A stretch of DNA of 64,000 bases from an uncultured Collinsella sp. (GCA_900765115.1 CAAFQK010000024.1:23090-87089); one strand, 5' to 3'. Shown: positions 46,767 to 56,423, numbered from the stretch's first letter. Notes: generated by a model from the sequence alone, not told the origin. Numbers and translations: made by a program.

Positions 46767-46797
46767 AAAGGGCCGAGGCTCAAAGCCCCGACCCTTT
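46767..46797 (-). terminator. Terminator of rho
   Basis: 14-bp stem with two G-U pairs and a 3-nt loop, followed by TTTTCC on the minus strand. Confidence 0.7.
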
Positions 46798-46834
46798 ATC
46801 GCATTGATGGCTATCGCTGCGTGTGGATGACAAC

Positions 46835-49408
46835 CTAGAACGTCTGCTCGTAGTCGCTGTGCTTTTTGGCCGAACGCACCAGGAACTCCTGGTTGGTGTT
46901 GGTGCCCTTAAGACCCTTGATAAACGATGCGGCTGCGCGCTCGGTGTTGTTCATGCCGGCAAGAATGCGACGCAGGCCAAAGACAAACGGGCGCATCTGC
47001 TCGTCGACCAGCAGATCCTCGTTGCGCGTACCGGAGGCAACGGGGTCAATGGCCGGGAAGATACGACGGTCGGCAAGATCGCGGTCGAGCTTAAGCTCCA
47101 TGTTGCCGGTGCCCTTGAACTCCTCAAAGATGACTTCGTCCATCTTGGAACCGGTGTCGATGAGGGCAGAGGCCAGGATGGTGAGCGAGCCACCGTTCTC
47201 GATATTACGGGCTGCGCCCAGGAAGCGCTTGGGCGGATACAGGGCCGCCGAATCGACGCCGCCCGAAAGGATGCGGCCCGAGGCGGGCGCCGCCAAGTTG
47301 TAGGCGCGGGCAAGACGCGTAATGGAGTCGAGTACCACCACGACATCGCCGCCCAGCTCCACGATGCGCTTGGCGCGCTCGATGACGAGCTCTGCCACGC
47401 GAGTGTGGTTGTCGGCGGGCATATCGAAGGTCGACGCCACAACCTCACCCTTGATGGAACGCTGCATATCGGTGACCTCTTCGGGGCGCTCGTCGACGAG
47501 CAGGCAGATGAGGTGCACCTCGGGGTTGTTAATCGAGATAGACTGGCAGATCTTCTTGAGGATCGTGGTCTTGCCGGCCTTGGGCGGGGACACGATCAGG
47601 CCACGCTGACCCTTGCCGATCGGCGACACGATGTCGATGGCGCGACCGGTAATGGAGTCTTTGCCGTGCTCCATGCGCAGCGGCTCGTTGGGATAGACCG
47701 GGGTGAGGTCGCCGAACTTGGGACGGTTGCGAATCTGCTCGGGGTCCAGACCGTTGACGGTCGTGATTTTGGCGAGGCCGGCGCGCTTGTCGCCGCCGCG
47801 CGAAGGACGCAGCGAGCCCTCGATGACGTCGCCCGTGCGCAGGCGCGCGGAGCGGATGAGGTAGGCGGGCACGAAGGCGTCGTCGTTGGACTTCATGTAG
47901 CCATGGGCGTGGATGATGCCGGAGCTGTCCGGGCGAATCTGCAGAATGCCCTTGATGTCGCGGAAGCCCTCGGCCTTCGCGGCTGTGACGTAGATCTCCT
48001 CGACGAGCTCGGCTTTCTTCTTGCCGGTCGTCTCGATCTCGAACTCCTTGGCCTTCTCGCGCAGCTCGGCGACCTTCATGGCCGCGAGTTCCTCACGCGA
48101 AAGCGTGGGCTCGGTGGGGGCGGCGTTGCGCTCCTTGTTGCGCTGTTTGCGATCGCGCTGGCGGTTGCGGCGGTCGTTGTTGCGCTCGTCCTTGCGCTCG
48201 TTGCGCTCGTCGTTACGCTTGTGCTGGCGACGGTTGGGGCGAGCGTTGTCTTCGGCCTCGGCGGGCGCGGCGCCATCGGTTGCGGCGGCGTCGGCGTTAG
48301 CCACAGTATCATCGCTGGCCTCGGCCTTGGAATCGCCCTGCAGCTCGGCCTCGGCCTGCTGCTCGGACGCCTTGGCCTTAGCGGACTTCTTACGACCGCG
48401 CTTGGGCTTCTCAGACGCAGGCTGTTCGACGTCCTGGGGCTCGGCGGCGTCAGTCGATGCATCGGCGGTCGTCTCGGCGGAATCCTCGGACGCAACCTTC
48501 TTGGCAGCCTTAGCCTTGGACGTGCGCTTAGCAGCAGTGCGACGGCTGCGACCGGGACGGAGGTCGGCGGGCTCGACATCGGCGGGAGCGGCCTCGGAAG
48601 TCGTAGCATCCTGGACGGGCGCGTCGGCGGCGGTTGCAGACTCGGCGGTCGCCGCAGCATCCCGAGCGGCGGCGGCTGCGGCTGCGGCCTTCTCGGCCTC
48701 GACGAAGGCCTTGGGCTTGCGACCGCGACGGTGCGGGCGCAAAGCCGGATCGACAACGGGAACTTCGCTGGCCTCGACAGGCGCAGCGGGCTCAACAGGC
48801 GATGTGCCCTCCCCTGCCGCGGAACGGACCGAAGCCTCAGTGAGCTCGGGGGTTACCTGATCGGCAACCTGCTCGGCCTTAGCAGCCGTGCGACGGCGTG
48901 TGCGCGGTACCGACTTCTCGGTCGGCTGGTCGGCGACAGGGGTCTCGGTAGCGGCAGGCGTCTCGGGCACAGACGGAGCTGCAAGCTCGGTCAGAGCCGC
49001 GGCCTCGCGCTCGGCAGCACGACGGCGGGCGCGCACCACCTGAGCCTCGCTAATCTGCGCCAACGCACGTGCCTGCGCGACCTCATCGGAAATCGGCGCC
49101 GAGGAGTCAGCTGCAACGGTGCGCTTGACGCGCGTCATGCGCGTGGTACGGCGCTTGGGCTTGGTGACCTCCTCGCCGTCAGCAGCAGGCTTGGCCGTGC
49201 GGCGCGTACGCTTGGGCTTTGCCGGAGCAGCCTCCTCACCAGTTGCAGGCACGGCCTTCTCAGCCGTTGCAGGCGTAGGCGTCGAAGCAGCCTTTGGCGT
49301 CTCAGGAGCCGAGGCATGCGCGGGCGCCGCGACCTGGTCCGACGCAACCGGTGCAGCGGGAGCGGCTTGCGTCGTCGTTATTTCGTTTTCTTGCTGTTGA
49401 TCAGACAC
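46835..49408 (-). CDS. rho: Transcription termination factor Rho
   Basis: 857 residues. The first ~430 are a low-complexity Ala/Glu/Lys/Arg/Pro region with several R-x-R-R clusters. Rho proper begins at about residue 435 (LSREELAAMKVAELREKAKE). It has the RNA-binding domain (IIHAHGYMKSNDDAFVPAYL), Walker A SPPKAGKTT near 605, the Q-loop and LDSITRLARAYN, and the R-loop region GGVDSAALYPPKRFLGAARN. A hexameric RNA helicase that ends transcripts; the extension is an actinobacterial feature that adds RNA binding. Confidence 0.95.
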   Translation of the reverse strand: MSDQQQENEITTTQAAPAAPVASDQVAAPAHASAPETPKAASTPTPATAEKAVPATGEEAAPAKPKRTRRTAKPAADGEEVTKPKRRTTRMTRVKRTVAADSSAPISDEVAQARALAQISEAQVVRARRRAAEREAAALTELAAPSVPETPAATETPVADQPTEKSVPRTRRRTAAKAEQVADQVTPELTEASVRSAAGEGTSPVEPAAPVEASEVPVVDPALRPHRRGRKPKAFVEAEKAAAAAAAARDAAATAESATAADAPVQDATTSEAAPADVEPADLRPGRSRRTAAKRTSKAKAAKKVASEDSAETTADASTDAAEPQDVEQPASEKPKRGRKKSAKAKASEQQAEAELQGDSKAEASDDTVANADAAATDGAAPAEAEDNARPNRRQHKRNDERNERKDERNNDRRNRQRDRKQRNKERNAAPTEPTLSREELAAMKVAELREKAKEFEIETTGKKKAELVEEIYVTAAKAEGFRDIKGILQIRPDSSGIIHAHGYMKSNDDAFVPAYLIRSARLRTGDVIEGSLRPSRGGDKRAGLAKITTVNGLDPEQIRNRPKFGDLTPVYPNEPLRMEHGKDSITGRAIDIVSPIGKGQRGLIVSPPKAGKTTILKKICQSISINNPEVHLICLLVDERPEEVTDMQRSIKGEVVASTFDMPADNHTRVAELVIERAKRIVELGGDVVVVLDSITRLARAYNLAAPASGRILSGGVDSAALYPPKRFLGAARNIENGGSLTILASALIDTGSKMDEVIFEEFKGTGNMELKLDRDLADRRIFPAIDPVASGTRNEDLLVDEQMRPFVFGLRRILAGMNNTERAAASFIKGLKGTNTNQEFLVRSAKKHSDYEQTF

Positions 49409-49663
49409 AGTGTTTGCTCAACTTTCTTTTCAAGCCCTGTGATCACATGCTCCCTGCATAAACCTTCAGGGCGGCTAAACAGTCTAGTTCCGTTCAAAAC
49501 GACGGACATCATTGATCTGTATCGAGATGATTGCGTCATATACGCAGCGTTAGTGTAACACAACCGCCGCCACCTGCAACTTAGTCATTGGGAACGCTCT
49601 TAAACGACTAGTCAAAAGGGGCACTCTTTGGTTTAACACCCACAAATCTGACTGCCTCCGCCA

Positions 49664-49814
49664 AAACTATGGCGGTTTACTACGATGAATCGCTCAACCG
49701 CGACCACTCCGAAACTTGTTGAACTAAAACCGCAGGTAGATGCCCTGCACTTTTTTGCGAAAAGCTGGCGTGGTTGGAATTTCTCATATTCATCGTAGTA
49801 AACCGGCATAGTTT
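49664..49814. repeat. 151-bp element with 27-bp inverted terminal arms
   Basis: Arms 49664-49690 and 49788-49814 match at 26 of 27 positions. The 97-bp centre has runs cgcaggtag and cctgcac that can also pair. Could be a miniature mobile element or a structured RNA. Confidence 0.75.
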
Positions 49815-49858
49815 CGTATTTCCAGCAGTTCCAAATTCGTCAATACGTCGGCGTTTGC

Positions 49859-49891
49859 AAAAAGCCCGACCTCCGCATGGAGATCGGGCTT
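49859..49891 (-). terminator. Terminator of argS
   Basis: Stem AAGCCCGA then CTCC with one internal mismatch, 4-nt loop, TTTTTGC on the minus strand. Confidence 0.85.
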
Positions 49892-49937
49892 ATAGGGTTC
49901 AGCAAAGCCGAACCTACACGGTTAAATGACCCGCAGC

Positions 49938-51791
49938 TTACATCTGCTCGGGAGCGGAGACACCAACAAGGGTGAGCACCAGGGCGAGCGTCACGCGGAC
50001 GGCATCGCAAGCGGCCAGACGGGCACGCGAAAGCTCGGGGTCGACGGGACGGCCCTCGCTCGGCAGCACCTGGCAGGCAGCGTAGAAGCTGTGGAAGTCG
50101 CCGGCAAGCTCCTCGGCAAAGTGCGTCAGACGGAACGGGGCGCGGTCGCGAGCGCAGCTGGCGATGAGGTCGGTGAGCTCGTTGAGCTTACGCGAAAGGG
50201 CAAGCTCGGTCGGGTCGGTCAGCAGCGAGTAATCGACGTTCTCGCCGATGGCCTTCTCGGCGACGGCCTTCATGCCCATCTCGTCAGCCTGCTCGGGCGT
50301 AACGTCGGCGGCACGGCGCAGGATGGAGCACACGCGGGCGTGAGCATACTGCACGTAATAGACCGGGTTGGAGTTGTCGCGCTTCTTAACGGCCTCAATA
50401 TCGAAGTCGACCATCTGGTTGGAGCTCTTGGAGATGAGCGTGTAGCGAGCGGCATCGGAGCCGACCTCGTCGACGAGCTCCTGCAGGGTCACCATGGTGC
50501 CCTTGCGCTTGGACATTCGGACGGGCTTGCCGTTACGCAGCAGGTTGACGAGCTGGCCCAGCAGAACCTCAAACTTGCCGGGATAGCCAAGGGCGTCGCA
50601 GACGCAGCGGACGCGCTCGATGTAGCCGTGGTGGTCGGCACCCCAGATGTCGATGACGTGGTCGACGCGCTGGAACTTATCCCAGTGATAGGCAACGTCG
50701 GAGGCGAAGTAGGTGTACTCGCCGTCGGACTTGATCAGGACGCGGTCCTTGTCATCGCCCAGGTCGGTGGAGCGGAACCACAGGGCACCGTCCTTGGTGT
50801 AGAGGTAGCCCATCTTGTCGAGCTTCTCAAAAGCGCGGTCGACGGCAGAGGTGCCGGCGGTCTCGCCCTCGGTGTCCTTCACGTACAGCGAACGCTCGGA
50901 GTACCAACGATCGAAGTCGCAATTGACGGCGTGGCAGAGGTCGCGCATGTTGTCGACCATCTTCACATAGCCGCGCTCGCGGAAGCTCTCCATGCGCTCC
51001 TGAGGATCGGCGTTGACCCACTTATCGCCGTCGGTGCGCCAGAACTCGGCGGCCTCGTCGATAATGTAGTCGCCGCCATAGGAGTCCTTGCCAAGGGTCT
51101 CGGCAAAGTTATCCTGGTACGGATGGGTCTCGGGATGCTCGTCGTTCTCGTCGGCAACGAAGGCGTCGCGGTCGGCGATCAGCAGCTTGTGAGCCTCATC
51201 GATATCCACGCCCTGCTTGGCGATGATGTCGGCAAGCTGCATATAGCGCGTGCTGATGGAGTTGCCGAAGGTGTTCATCTGAGAGCCGTGGTCGTTGATG
51301 TAGAACTCACGCTGGATGTCGTAACCGGCGTGGTCCATAACGCGGCAAAGGGAGTCGCCCAGAGCGGCCCAGCGGCCATGGCCGATGTGCATGGGGCCGA
51401 CGGGGTTGGCGGAGACGAACTCGACCTGGGTCTTCAGGCCGCCACCGACGTTGGACTTAGCGAAGTCCATACCCTTCTCGCGAGCCTCGCCAAAGATGGC
51501 ATTCTTGACGGCAACGGAGAGGTAGAAGTTGATGAAGCCAGGGCCTGCGATCTCGACCTTCTCAATCGCGGGGTCCTCGGGCATATGGGCAACGATGGCC
51601 TCGGCGATCTTGCGCGGGGCGCAGTGGGCCAGCTTGGCGGACTTCAGGGCCATGGTAGAGGTCCACTCGCCATGAGAAGTGTCAGCCGGTCGCTCGATAG
51701 CGCAATCGTCAAGTTCAAATGCGGAAAGGTCGCCGGCCTCCTGGGCCGCAGCAAGCGCAGCGCGTACCAGCTCTTCAATCTTCTCGGGCAT
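49938..51791 (-). CDS. argS: Arginine--tRNA ligase
   Basis: 617 residues from the ATG at 51791 (AAGGAGG 5 nt upstream). N-terminal Add-1-type domain, class I signature VGPMHIGHGRWAALGD near 130, KMSKS-like VRMSKRKGTM near 420, anticodon-binding DALR domain at the C-terminus (YAHARVCSILRRA). Charges tRNA-Arg. Confidence 0.95.
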   Translation of the reverse strand: MPEKIEELVRAALAAAQEAGDLSAFELDDCAIERPADTSHGEWTSTMALKSAKLAHCAPRKIAEAIVAHMPEDPAIEKVEIAGPGFINFYLSVAVKNAIFGEAREKGMDFAKSNVGGGLKTQVEFVSANPVGPMHIGHGRWAALGDSLCRVMDHAGYDIQREFYINDHGSQMNTFGNSISTRYMQLADIIAKQGVDIDEAHKLLIADRDAFVADENDEHPETHPYQDNFAETLGKDSYGGDYIIDEAAEFWRTDGDKWVNADPQERMESFRERGYVKMVDNMRDLCHAVNCDFDRWYSERSLYVKDTEGETAGTSAVDRAFEKLDKMGYLYTKDGALWFRSTDLGDDKDRVLIKSDGEYTYFASDVAYHWDKFQRVDHVIDIWGADHHGYIERVRCVCDALGYPGKFEVLLGQLVNLLRNGKPVRMSKRKGTMVTLQELVDEVGSDAARYTLISKSSNQMVDFDIEAVKKRDNSNPVYYVQYAHARVCSILRRAADVTPEQADEMGMKAVAEKAIGENVDYSLLTDPTELALSRKLNELTDLIASCARDRAPFRLTHFAEELAGDFHSFYAACQVLPSEGRPVDPELSRARLAACDAVRVTLALVLTLVGVSAPEQM

Positions 51792-52133
51792 AGATCCTCC
51801 TTGTGTTAAAGCCCCCGAGCTCTTGGTCACTCGTAGGGCAAAAGCCAGAGTTTGTAGCACTCTATCACAAGCGACGGGCACTGTCGCAGGGTAAAGCCAA
51901 TCGATATTGCATATGCACAAAATTGACTACAGCTTGTATGGAGTCACTCAAAGATGCCGGTCTGCCTGCAGATTATGCAGGCGTTGAAAATGCATAAAGG
52001 TGTGAATGAGCTGCGTCTGTTATCGAATACTCTTACCTATCAGAGTTGTGTGCTTTTCCTGCATAAAGTGAGAATTTGCGCACGTCAGCGTGTTATTCTA
52101 GACATACGTAAATTCGTATAAGTTGGAGGTAGC
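51792..52133. other. Intergenic region between argS and carD-like gene
   Basis: 342 bp with divergent promoters expected. A small hairpin (CCTGC/GCAGG near 51965) and a repeated tgcataaag (about 51992 and 52060) are seen. No gene. AGTTGGAGG before 52134 is the ribosome site of the next gene. Confidence 0.6.
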
Positions 52134-52619
52134 ATGTTCTCAATCGGTCAACACGTCATTCATCCGGGTCAGGGAGTCTGCACCGTCGTCGGTTTTAGGG
52201 ACGACACGCCGCAGCCCATGCTGCTGCTCGAGACCAAGCAGGGACATGCGCAGACGATCCTCATGTACCCCGTGGCGCAGGCCGATCGTTTGCACGCCGC
52301 CATCTCTCAGCAAGATGCCGAGCACCTGCTGAGCCACTATGACGAGCTGGAGTGCGACACCTTCACCGAGCGCAACAGCTCACTTGAGGAGACGCACTTT
52401 AAGCAGCAGCTCAAGCTGGGTGCGCCCGAGACGGTCCGCGTGGCAAAGACCATGATGCACCGCATTCGCCAGGCCGAGGAAGCTGATAAAAAGCCCAGCT
52501 CCTACTACATGCGCGTACTCAAGGAAGCCAAGCGCCGCTCCATCGAGGAGTTCGCCGTGGCCTTGGGCGTCACCGAGGAGGACGCCGAAGCCCGCCTAGC
52601 CCAAGCCGCCCTCAACTAA
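52134..52619 (+). CDS. CarD-family transcriptional regulator
   Basis: 161 residues. FSIGQHVIHPGQGVCTVVGF is the RNA-polymerase-interacting Tudor-like domain of CarD/TRCF; the C-terminal ~90 residues are helical (SSYYMRVLKEAKRRSIEEFA), as in CdnL/CarD. It stabilises open promoter complexes and likely affects rRNA transcription. Strong GGAGG site. Confidence 0.88.
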   Translation: MFSIGQHVIHPGQGVCTVVGFRDDTPQPMLLLETKQGHAQTILMYPVAQADRLHAAISQQDAEHLLSHYDELECDTFTERNSSLEETHFKQQLKLGAPETVRVAKTMMHRIRQAEEADKKPSSYYMRVLKEAKRRSIEEFAVALGVTEEDAEARLAQAALN

Positions 52620-52632
52620 CCCAACCGCGCCA

Positions 52633-52673
52633 AAAACCACCACAAAGGGGACAGGCACCTTTGTGGTGGTTTT
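52633..52673 (+). terminator. Terminator after carD-like gene
   Basis: 16-bp perfect stem with a 9-nt loop (GGACAGGCA), then TTTTCTT. Nearly the same as 53344-53385. Confidence 0.9.
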
Positions 52674-52727
52674 CTTGTTCTAGTAGTATTCATTCTTATC
52701 GTTACCCACGAGCACAAGGAGTCTCCT

Positions 52728-53327
52728 ATGGCAGAGCCGCTTTCCGCCGGAATCACCCGCGACCGCGCGTTTGAACTGCTTAACGAGCACAACAAAGACC
52801 CGTTCCACATCACCCATGGCGAGACGGTCGAGGGCACCATGCGCTACTTTGCGCGCGAGTTCGACCCCGAGAACGAGGAGTTTTGGGGCATCGTCGGCCT
52901 GCTGCACGACTTGGATTGGGAGGAGCATGAGGACGACCCCATGAACCACACCATCTATGCTGCCGAGATTCTTAAGGGCGAAGGTGCGTCTCCCGAGCTC
53001 ATTCGCGCCATCCAGACGCACACGTCGGACTTCAACACCTCGCTGCCCAAACCCGAGCTGCAGATGGAAAAAATCCTGTTTGCCTGCGATGAGCTCACCG
53101 GCCTGATCGGCGCTGCAGTCATCATGCGCCCGAGCAAGAGCGTTATGGACTTTACGACCAAGTCGCTCAAGAAGAAGTTTAAGGACAAGCGCTTTGCCGC
53201 CGGCTGCTCGCGCGACGTGATTTCGCAGGGCGCCGAGATGTTGGGCTGGGAGCTCACCGAGCTCTTTGACCGCACCATCGCGGCCATGCAGTCCTTCGCC
53301 CCCGACCGCGATACCTTCCAGGCCTAA
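52728..53327 (+). CDS. HD-domain hydrolase
   Basis: 199 residues. H-G-E-T-V, LLHDLDWEEH (the H-D pair), and TIQ-like IRAIQTHTSD form the metal site of HD phosphohydrolases; NHTIYAAEILKGEG follows. Substrate unknown, perhaps a nucleotide. Terminators lie on both sides, so it is a single-gene unit. Confidence 0.82.
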   Translation: MAEPLSAGITRDRAFELLNEHNKDPFHITHGETVEGTMRYFAREFDPENEEFWGIVGLLHDLDWEEHEDDPMNHTIYAAEILKGEGASPELIRAIQTHTSDFNTSLPKPELQMEKILFACDELTGLIGAAVIMRPSKSVMDFTTKSLKKKFKDKRFAAGCSRDVISQGAEMLGWELTELFDRTIAAMQSFAPDRDTFQA

Positions 53328-53343
53328 CCGCCCACGCCACCTT

Positions 53344-53385
53344 AAACCGCCACAAAGGGGACAGGCACCTTTGTGGCGGTTTTTC
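53344..53385 (+). terminator. Terminator after HD-domain gene
   Basis: 15-bp stem AAACCGCCACAAAGG with complement, loop GGACAGGCA, TTTTTCTT. Same loop and lower stem as 52633-52673. Confidence 0.9.
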
Positions 53386-53396
53386 TTGCGCGGTCG

Positions 53397-54683
53397 TTAG
53401 GGGCGGACCTGACCGGTGCCTCGGAGCTTGTATTTGTAAGTGGTGAGGGCCTCGGCGGCGAAGGGGCCGCGGGCATGGAGCTTTTGGGTCGAGATACCGA
53501 TCTCGGCGCCCAGGCCAAACTCGCCGCCGTCGGTAAAGCGCGTGCTGGCGTTGGCGTACACGGCCGAGGCATCGACCGCGTCCAGGAAGCGCTCGCAAGC
53601 ATCCGTGTCCTCGGCAACGATGGCCTCGGAGTGCATCGTGCCGTAGCGATTGATGTGTGCGATGGCCTCGTCCTCGTTTGCCACGACCTTCACGCTCATC
53701 TCGAGCGCCAGGTACTCGCGACCCCAGTCCTCCTCAGTCGCGGCAACATAGTCGTCGCCCTCGGCAAGCCCGGCGGCAGCGCATGCGGCGCACGTGGCCT
53801 CGTCGCCGTGAATCAGCACGCCGTGGTCGTGCAGCACGGCCACGACCGCGGGCAAAAACGCATCGGCCACGGCACGGTCGACCAGCAGCGACTCGGCGGC
53901 ATTGCACACGCCCACGCGCTGCGTCTTAGCGTTGACGATAATATTGAGCGCTTTATCGAAGTCGGCGGATTCATGCACGTAGATGTGGCAGTTACCCGTG
54001 CCCGTCTCGATAACCGGAACGAGCGACTCGCGCACGCAGCGCTGGATCAGGCCCGCACCGCCACGCGGAATGAGCACATCGACGACGCCGCGGAGCTTCA
54101 TGAGCTCGCCGGTGGCCTCGCGGTCGGTAGACTCGATCATCGACACGGCCTCGCGCGGGAAGCCCTTGGTCTCGAGCGCATCGGCCAGCAGCTCAGAAAT
54201 CATGGCGCACGAGTGATAGGCTAGCGAACCGCCGCGCAGAATGCAGGCGTTGCCGGTGCGGATGCAGATGCCCGCGGCGTCGGCCGTCACGTTGGGGCGC
54301 GCCTCGTAGACCATGGCAACCAGGCCCAGCGGCACACTCACGCGCGTAAGGTCCACGCCACTCGCAAGCACACGGTGATCGAGCACGCGGCCCACGGGAT
54401 CGGGCAGCTCGGCGAGCTTCTCCAGGCCGGCGGCCATGCTCTCAACGCGCTCGGGCGTCAGCAGCAAGCGGTCGAGCAATCCGACCGAGGTGCCCGCATC
54501 ACGCGCAGCGGACATATCGAGCTCGTTGGCGGCGACGATGGAGTCGACACCGTTGCGCAGTGCTGCGGCCATGGCGCGCACGGCCTCCTGGCGCTGCTCG
54601 TCGCTCGCCGTGGCAAGCGAGGCCGACGCTGCCTTGGCGGCAACGGCAAGATCGTGGACATACGTGGCTATATCGACCGACAT
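53397..54683 (-). CDS. proA: Glutamate-5-semialdehyde dehydrogenase
   Basis: 428 residues. NADPH-binding PLGLVAMVYEARPNVTADAA, RGGSLAYHS, and the nucleophile in RVGVCNAAESLLVDRAVAD near residue 258; SSRFTDGGEFGLGAEIGIST-like C-terminal segment. Second step of proline synthesis. proB lies 1.7 kb further right in the same orientation, with an unrelated gene between them. Confidence 0.95.
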   Translation of the reverse strand: MSVDIATYVHDLAVAAKAASASLATASDEQRQEAVRAMAAALRNGVDSIVAANELDMSAARDAGTSVGLLDRLLLTPERVESMAAGLEKLAELPDPVGRVLDHRVLASGVDLTRVSVPLGLVAMVYEARPNVTADAAGICIRTGNACILRGGSLAYHSCAMISELLADALETKGFPREAVSMIESTDREATGELMKLRGVVDVLIPRGGAGLIQRCVRESLVPVIETGTGNCHIYVHESADFDKALNIIVNAKTQRVGVCNAAESLLVDRAVADAFLPAVVAVLHDHGVLIHGDEATCAACAAAGLAEGDDYVAATEEDWGREYLALEMSVKVVANEDEAIAHINRYGTMHSEAIVAEDTDACERFLDAVDASAVYANASTRFTDGGEFGLGAEIGISTQKLHARGPFAAEALTTYKYKLRGTGQVRP

Positions 54684-54795
54684 GGGCGGCCCTTTCTCCT
54701 AGAAGTTTGCAACCATGGTAGCCGATTTGCGCATGACCTCACCTGCGGCGGTAGAATTGGTCAACCCGAAACACCGCAACGAACGGAAGCATCAC

Positions 54796-56214
54796 ATGGC
54801 GCTCATCACTTCGTACCACGTCCCCGGCCTGTATGTCGAGGACCACAGCATCGACGTCCCCCTTGACTGGCGCGGCCTGGAGCCGATGCTCCTGGCCGTC
54901 GGCAGCACCATGCGCCGCGGCGCTATGCCGGCACCAATCGCCGGCGCGCCCGAGAGCATCAAGCTCTTCTATCGCGTGGTTTGCGCGCCCGACCGCATCA
55001 ACGACGATCTGCCGCTGCTCCTGTTTTTACAGGGCGGCCCCGGCGGCGAGAGCCCGCGTCCGTTGTCGCCCACAAGCGATGGCTGGATCGAGGAGGCCGT
55101 CAAACACTTCCGCGTGGTCCTGCCCGACCAGCGCGGCACCGGACGCAGTAGCTGCGTGGACGGACGCACGATCGCGGCCTTGGGCGAGCGCGCCGAGGCA
55201 GCCGGCGCCGATGCGGACCGCTCGCAGGCAGACTTCCTCAAGCGTCACCTCGCCAGCTCTATCGTGCGCGATTTTGAGTACCTGCGCCTGGTGGGCTTTG
55301 GCGGCAGGCCCTGGGTCACGCTCGGGCAGAGCTACGGCGGCTTTTTGACGCTGAGCTATCTGTCGCTCTTCCCCGAGGGCGTGGCGGCAAGCTTTACCTG
55401 TGGTGGCATTCCGCACGTGCCGGCGAGCGCCAGCGAGGTCTACGCGCACACCTTCCCGCGCATGGCCGCCAAGACGCAGCAGTATTACGACCGCTACCCC
55501 GCTGACGTCGAGCGCGTGGCAGCCCTGGCCGATGCGCTCGAGGCTCAGAAGCCCGTGCTGCCCGACGGCTCGCCGATGACGGTTGAGCGCCTACAGCTCA
55601 TGGGCAGCGACTTTGGCATGAAGCCGAGCTTTGAGCGCATGCATTGGATTATCGATCATGCTTTTGCTGACGGCGACGGCACGCTGAGCTGCGGTGCCTC
55701 AGTATCCGATAGCTTTTTGATGCGCGCCTTCGAGCGAACCAACACGCGCACGAATCCACTGTACTGGACGCTGCAGGAGTTCATCTACGCCGACGGCGAC
55801 ACCATGCCCATTCGCTGGGCCGCGGCAGAAGAGAAAGCTCATCGTGCCGAGTTCGACACACTCGCGCGCCCGCTCATGTTTACCGGCGAGGCCATGTTCC
55901 CGTGGATGTTTGAGCAGATGCCCGAACTTAAGCCCTTCAAGCCGGCGATGGATCTGCTGATGGAAAACACCAGCTGGGACAAGATCTACGACCCGCAGCG
56001 CCTGGCCTGCAACGAGGTGCCGCTCCAGGCCGCCGTGTATTTCGACGACATGTACGTGGATTCGGGTCTGCAGCTCAACACGCTCAGCCGCGTGGGCAAC
56101 TCGCACGCCTGGGTGACCAACGAGTTCGAGCACGACGGTCTGCACGGCAGCGTGGTGTTCAAGCACCTCTTCGACGAAGCCCTCAACCGTGGAGATCTGC
56201 GCCAAATCTTCTAG
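54796..56214 (+). CDS. Alpha/beta-hydrolase, proline iminopeptidase-like (S33)
   Basis: 472 residues from the ATG at 54796; the frame opens at 54715 but overlaps the proA leader. Oxyanion-loop motif LQGGPGGES, LPDQRGTGRSS and nucleophile LGQSYGGFLTL are S33 family marks. A later Asp/His pair is less clear (RVGNSHAWVTNEFEHDG may hold the His). It may release N-terminal Pro from peptides. Its place between proA and proB hints at proline supply. Confidence 0.82.
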   Translation: MALITSYHVPGLYVEDHSIDVPLDWRGLEPMLLAVGSTMRRGAMPAPIAGAPESIKLFYRVVCAPDRINDDLPLLLFLQGGPGGESPRPLSPTSDGWIEEAVKHFRVVLPDQRGTGRSSCVDGRTIAALGERAEAAGADADRSQADFLKRHLASSIVRDFEYLRLVGFGGRPWVTLGQSYGGFLTLSYLSLFPEGVAASFTCGGIPHVPASASEVYAHTFPRMAAKTQQYYDRYPADVERVAALADALEAQKPVLPDGSPMTVERLQLMGSDFGMKPSFERMHWIIDHAFADGDGTLSCGASVSDSFLMRAFERTNTRTNPLYWTLQEFIYADGDTMPIRWAAAEEKAHRAEFDTLARPLMFTGEAMFPWMFEQMPELKPFKPAMDLLMENTSWDKIYDPQRLACNEVPLQAAVYFDDMYVDSGLQLNTLSRVGNSHAWVTNEFEHDGLHGSVVFKHLFDEALNRGDLRQIF

Positions 56215-56423
56215 CAAAGGAGTGTCCCCAACTGCCGGCACCAAAGGAACGTCCCCAAGTGCCACCCAAGTGCCGGTAACAGCAACATCGCAGGCAGAGG
56301 ACGGAAAGCGAAAACGCCCCTAAAGCAGCAAGGTGACGTGAAAGAGGAGGGCATTGACCTTTTGGTCATGCCCGACGATTGAACGTCAGATTGCCGCTTA
56401 GGGGCGTTTGCAGCGTCGACCCG
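56215..56423. other. Intergenic region between converging genes with complex fold
   Basis: 210 bp. Left part has short repeats of the kind ccccaagtgcc. Right part is the structured element 56312-56409. Confidence 0.65.
56312..56409. terminator. Large multi-stem hairpin, proB terminator or structured RNA
   Basis: Outer 12-bp perfect stem AAACGCCCCTAA; then GC and GCAA helices; then TGACGT with ACGTCA; tip hairpin GGGCAT-GACC with TTTT loop. About 98 nt in all. On the minus strand the outer stem is followed by TTTTCGCTTTCC, so it could end proB transcripts, but it is far larger than needed. Confidence 0.65.

Larger units (their letters stand above)
49409..49937. other. Long intergenic region between rho and argS
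   Basis: About 530 bp without a gene. It includes the rho leader (right of 49409), a large 27-bp-armed inverted repeat (49664-49814) and the argS terminator. No ribosome-site-bearing frame found. Confidence 0.7.
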
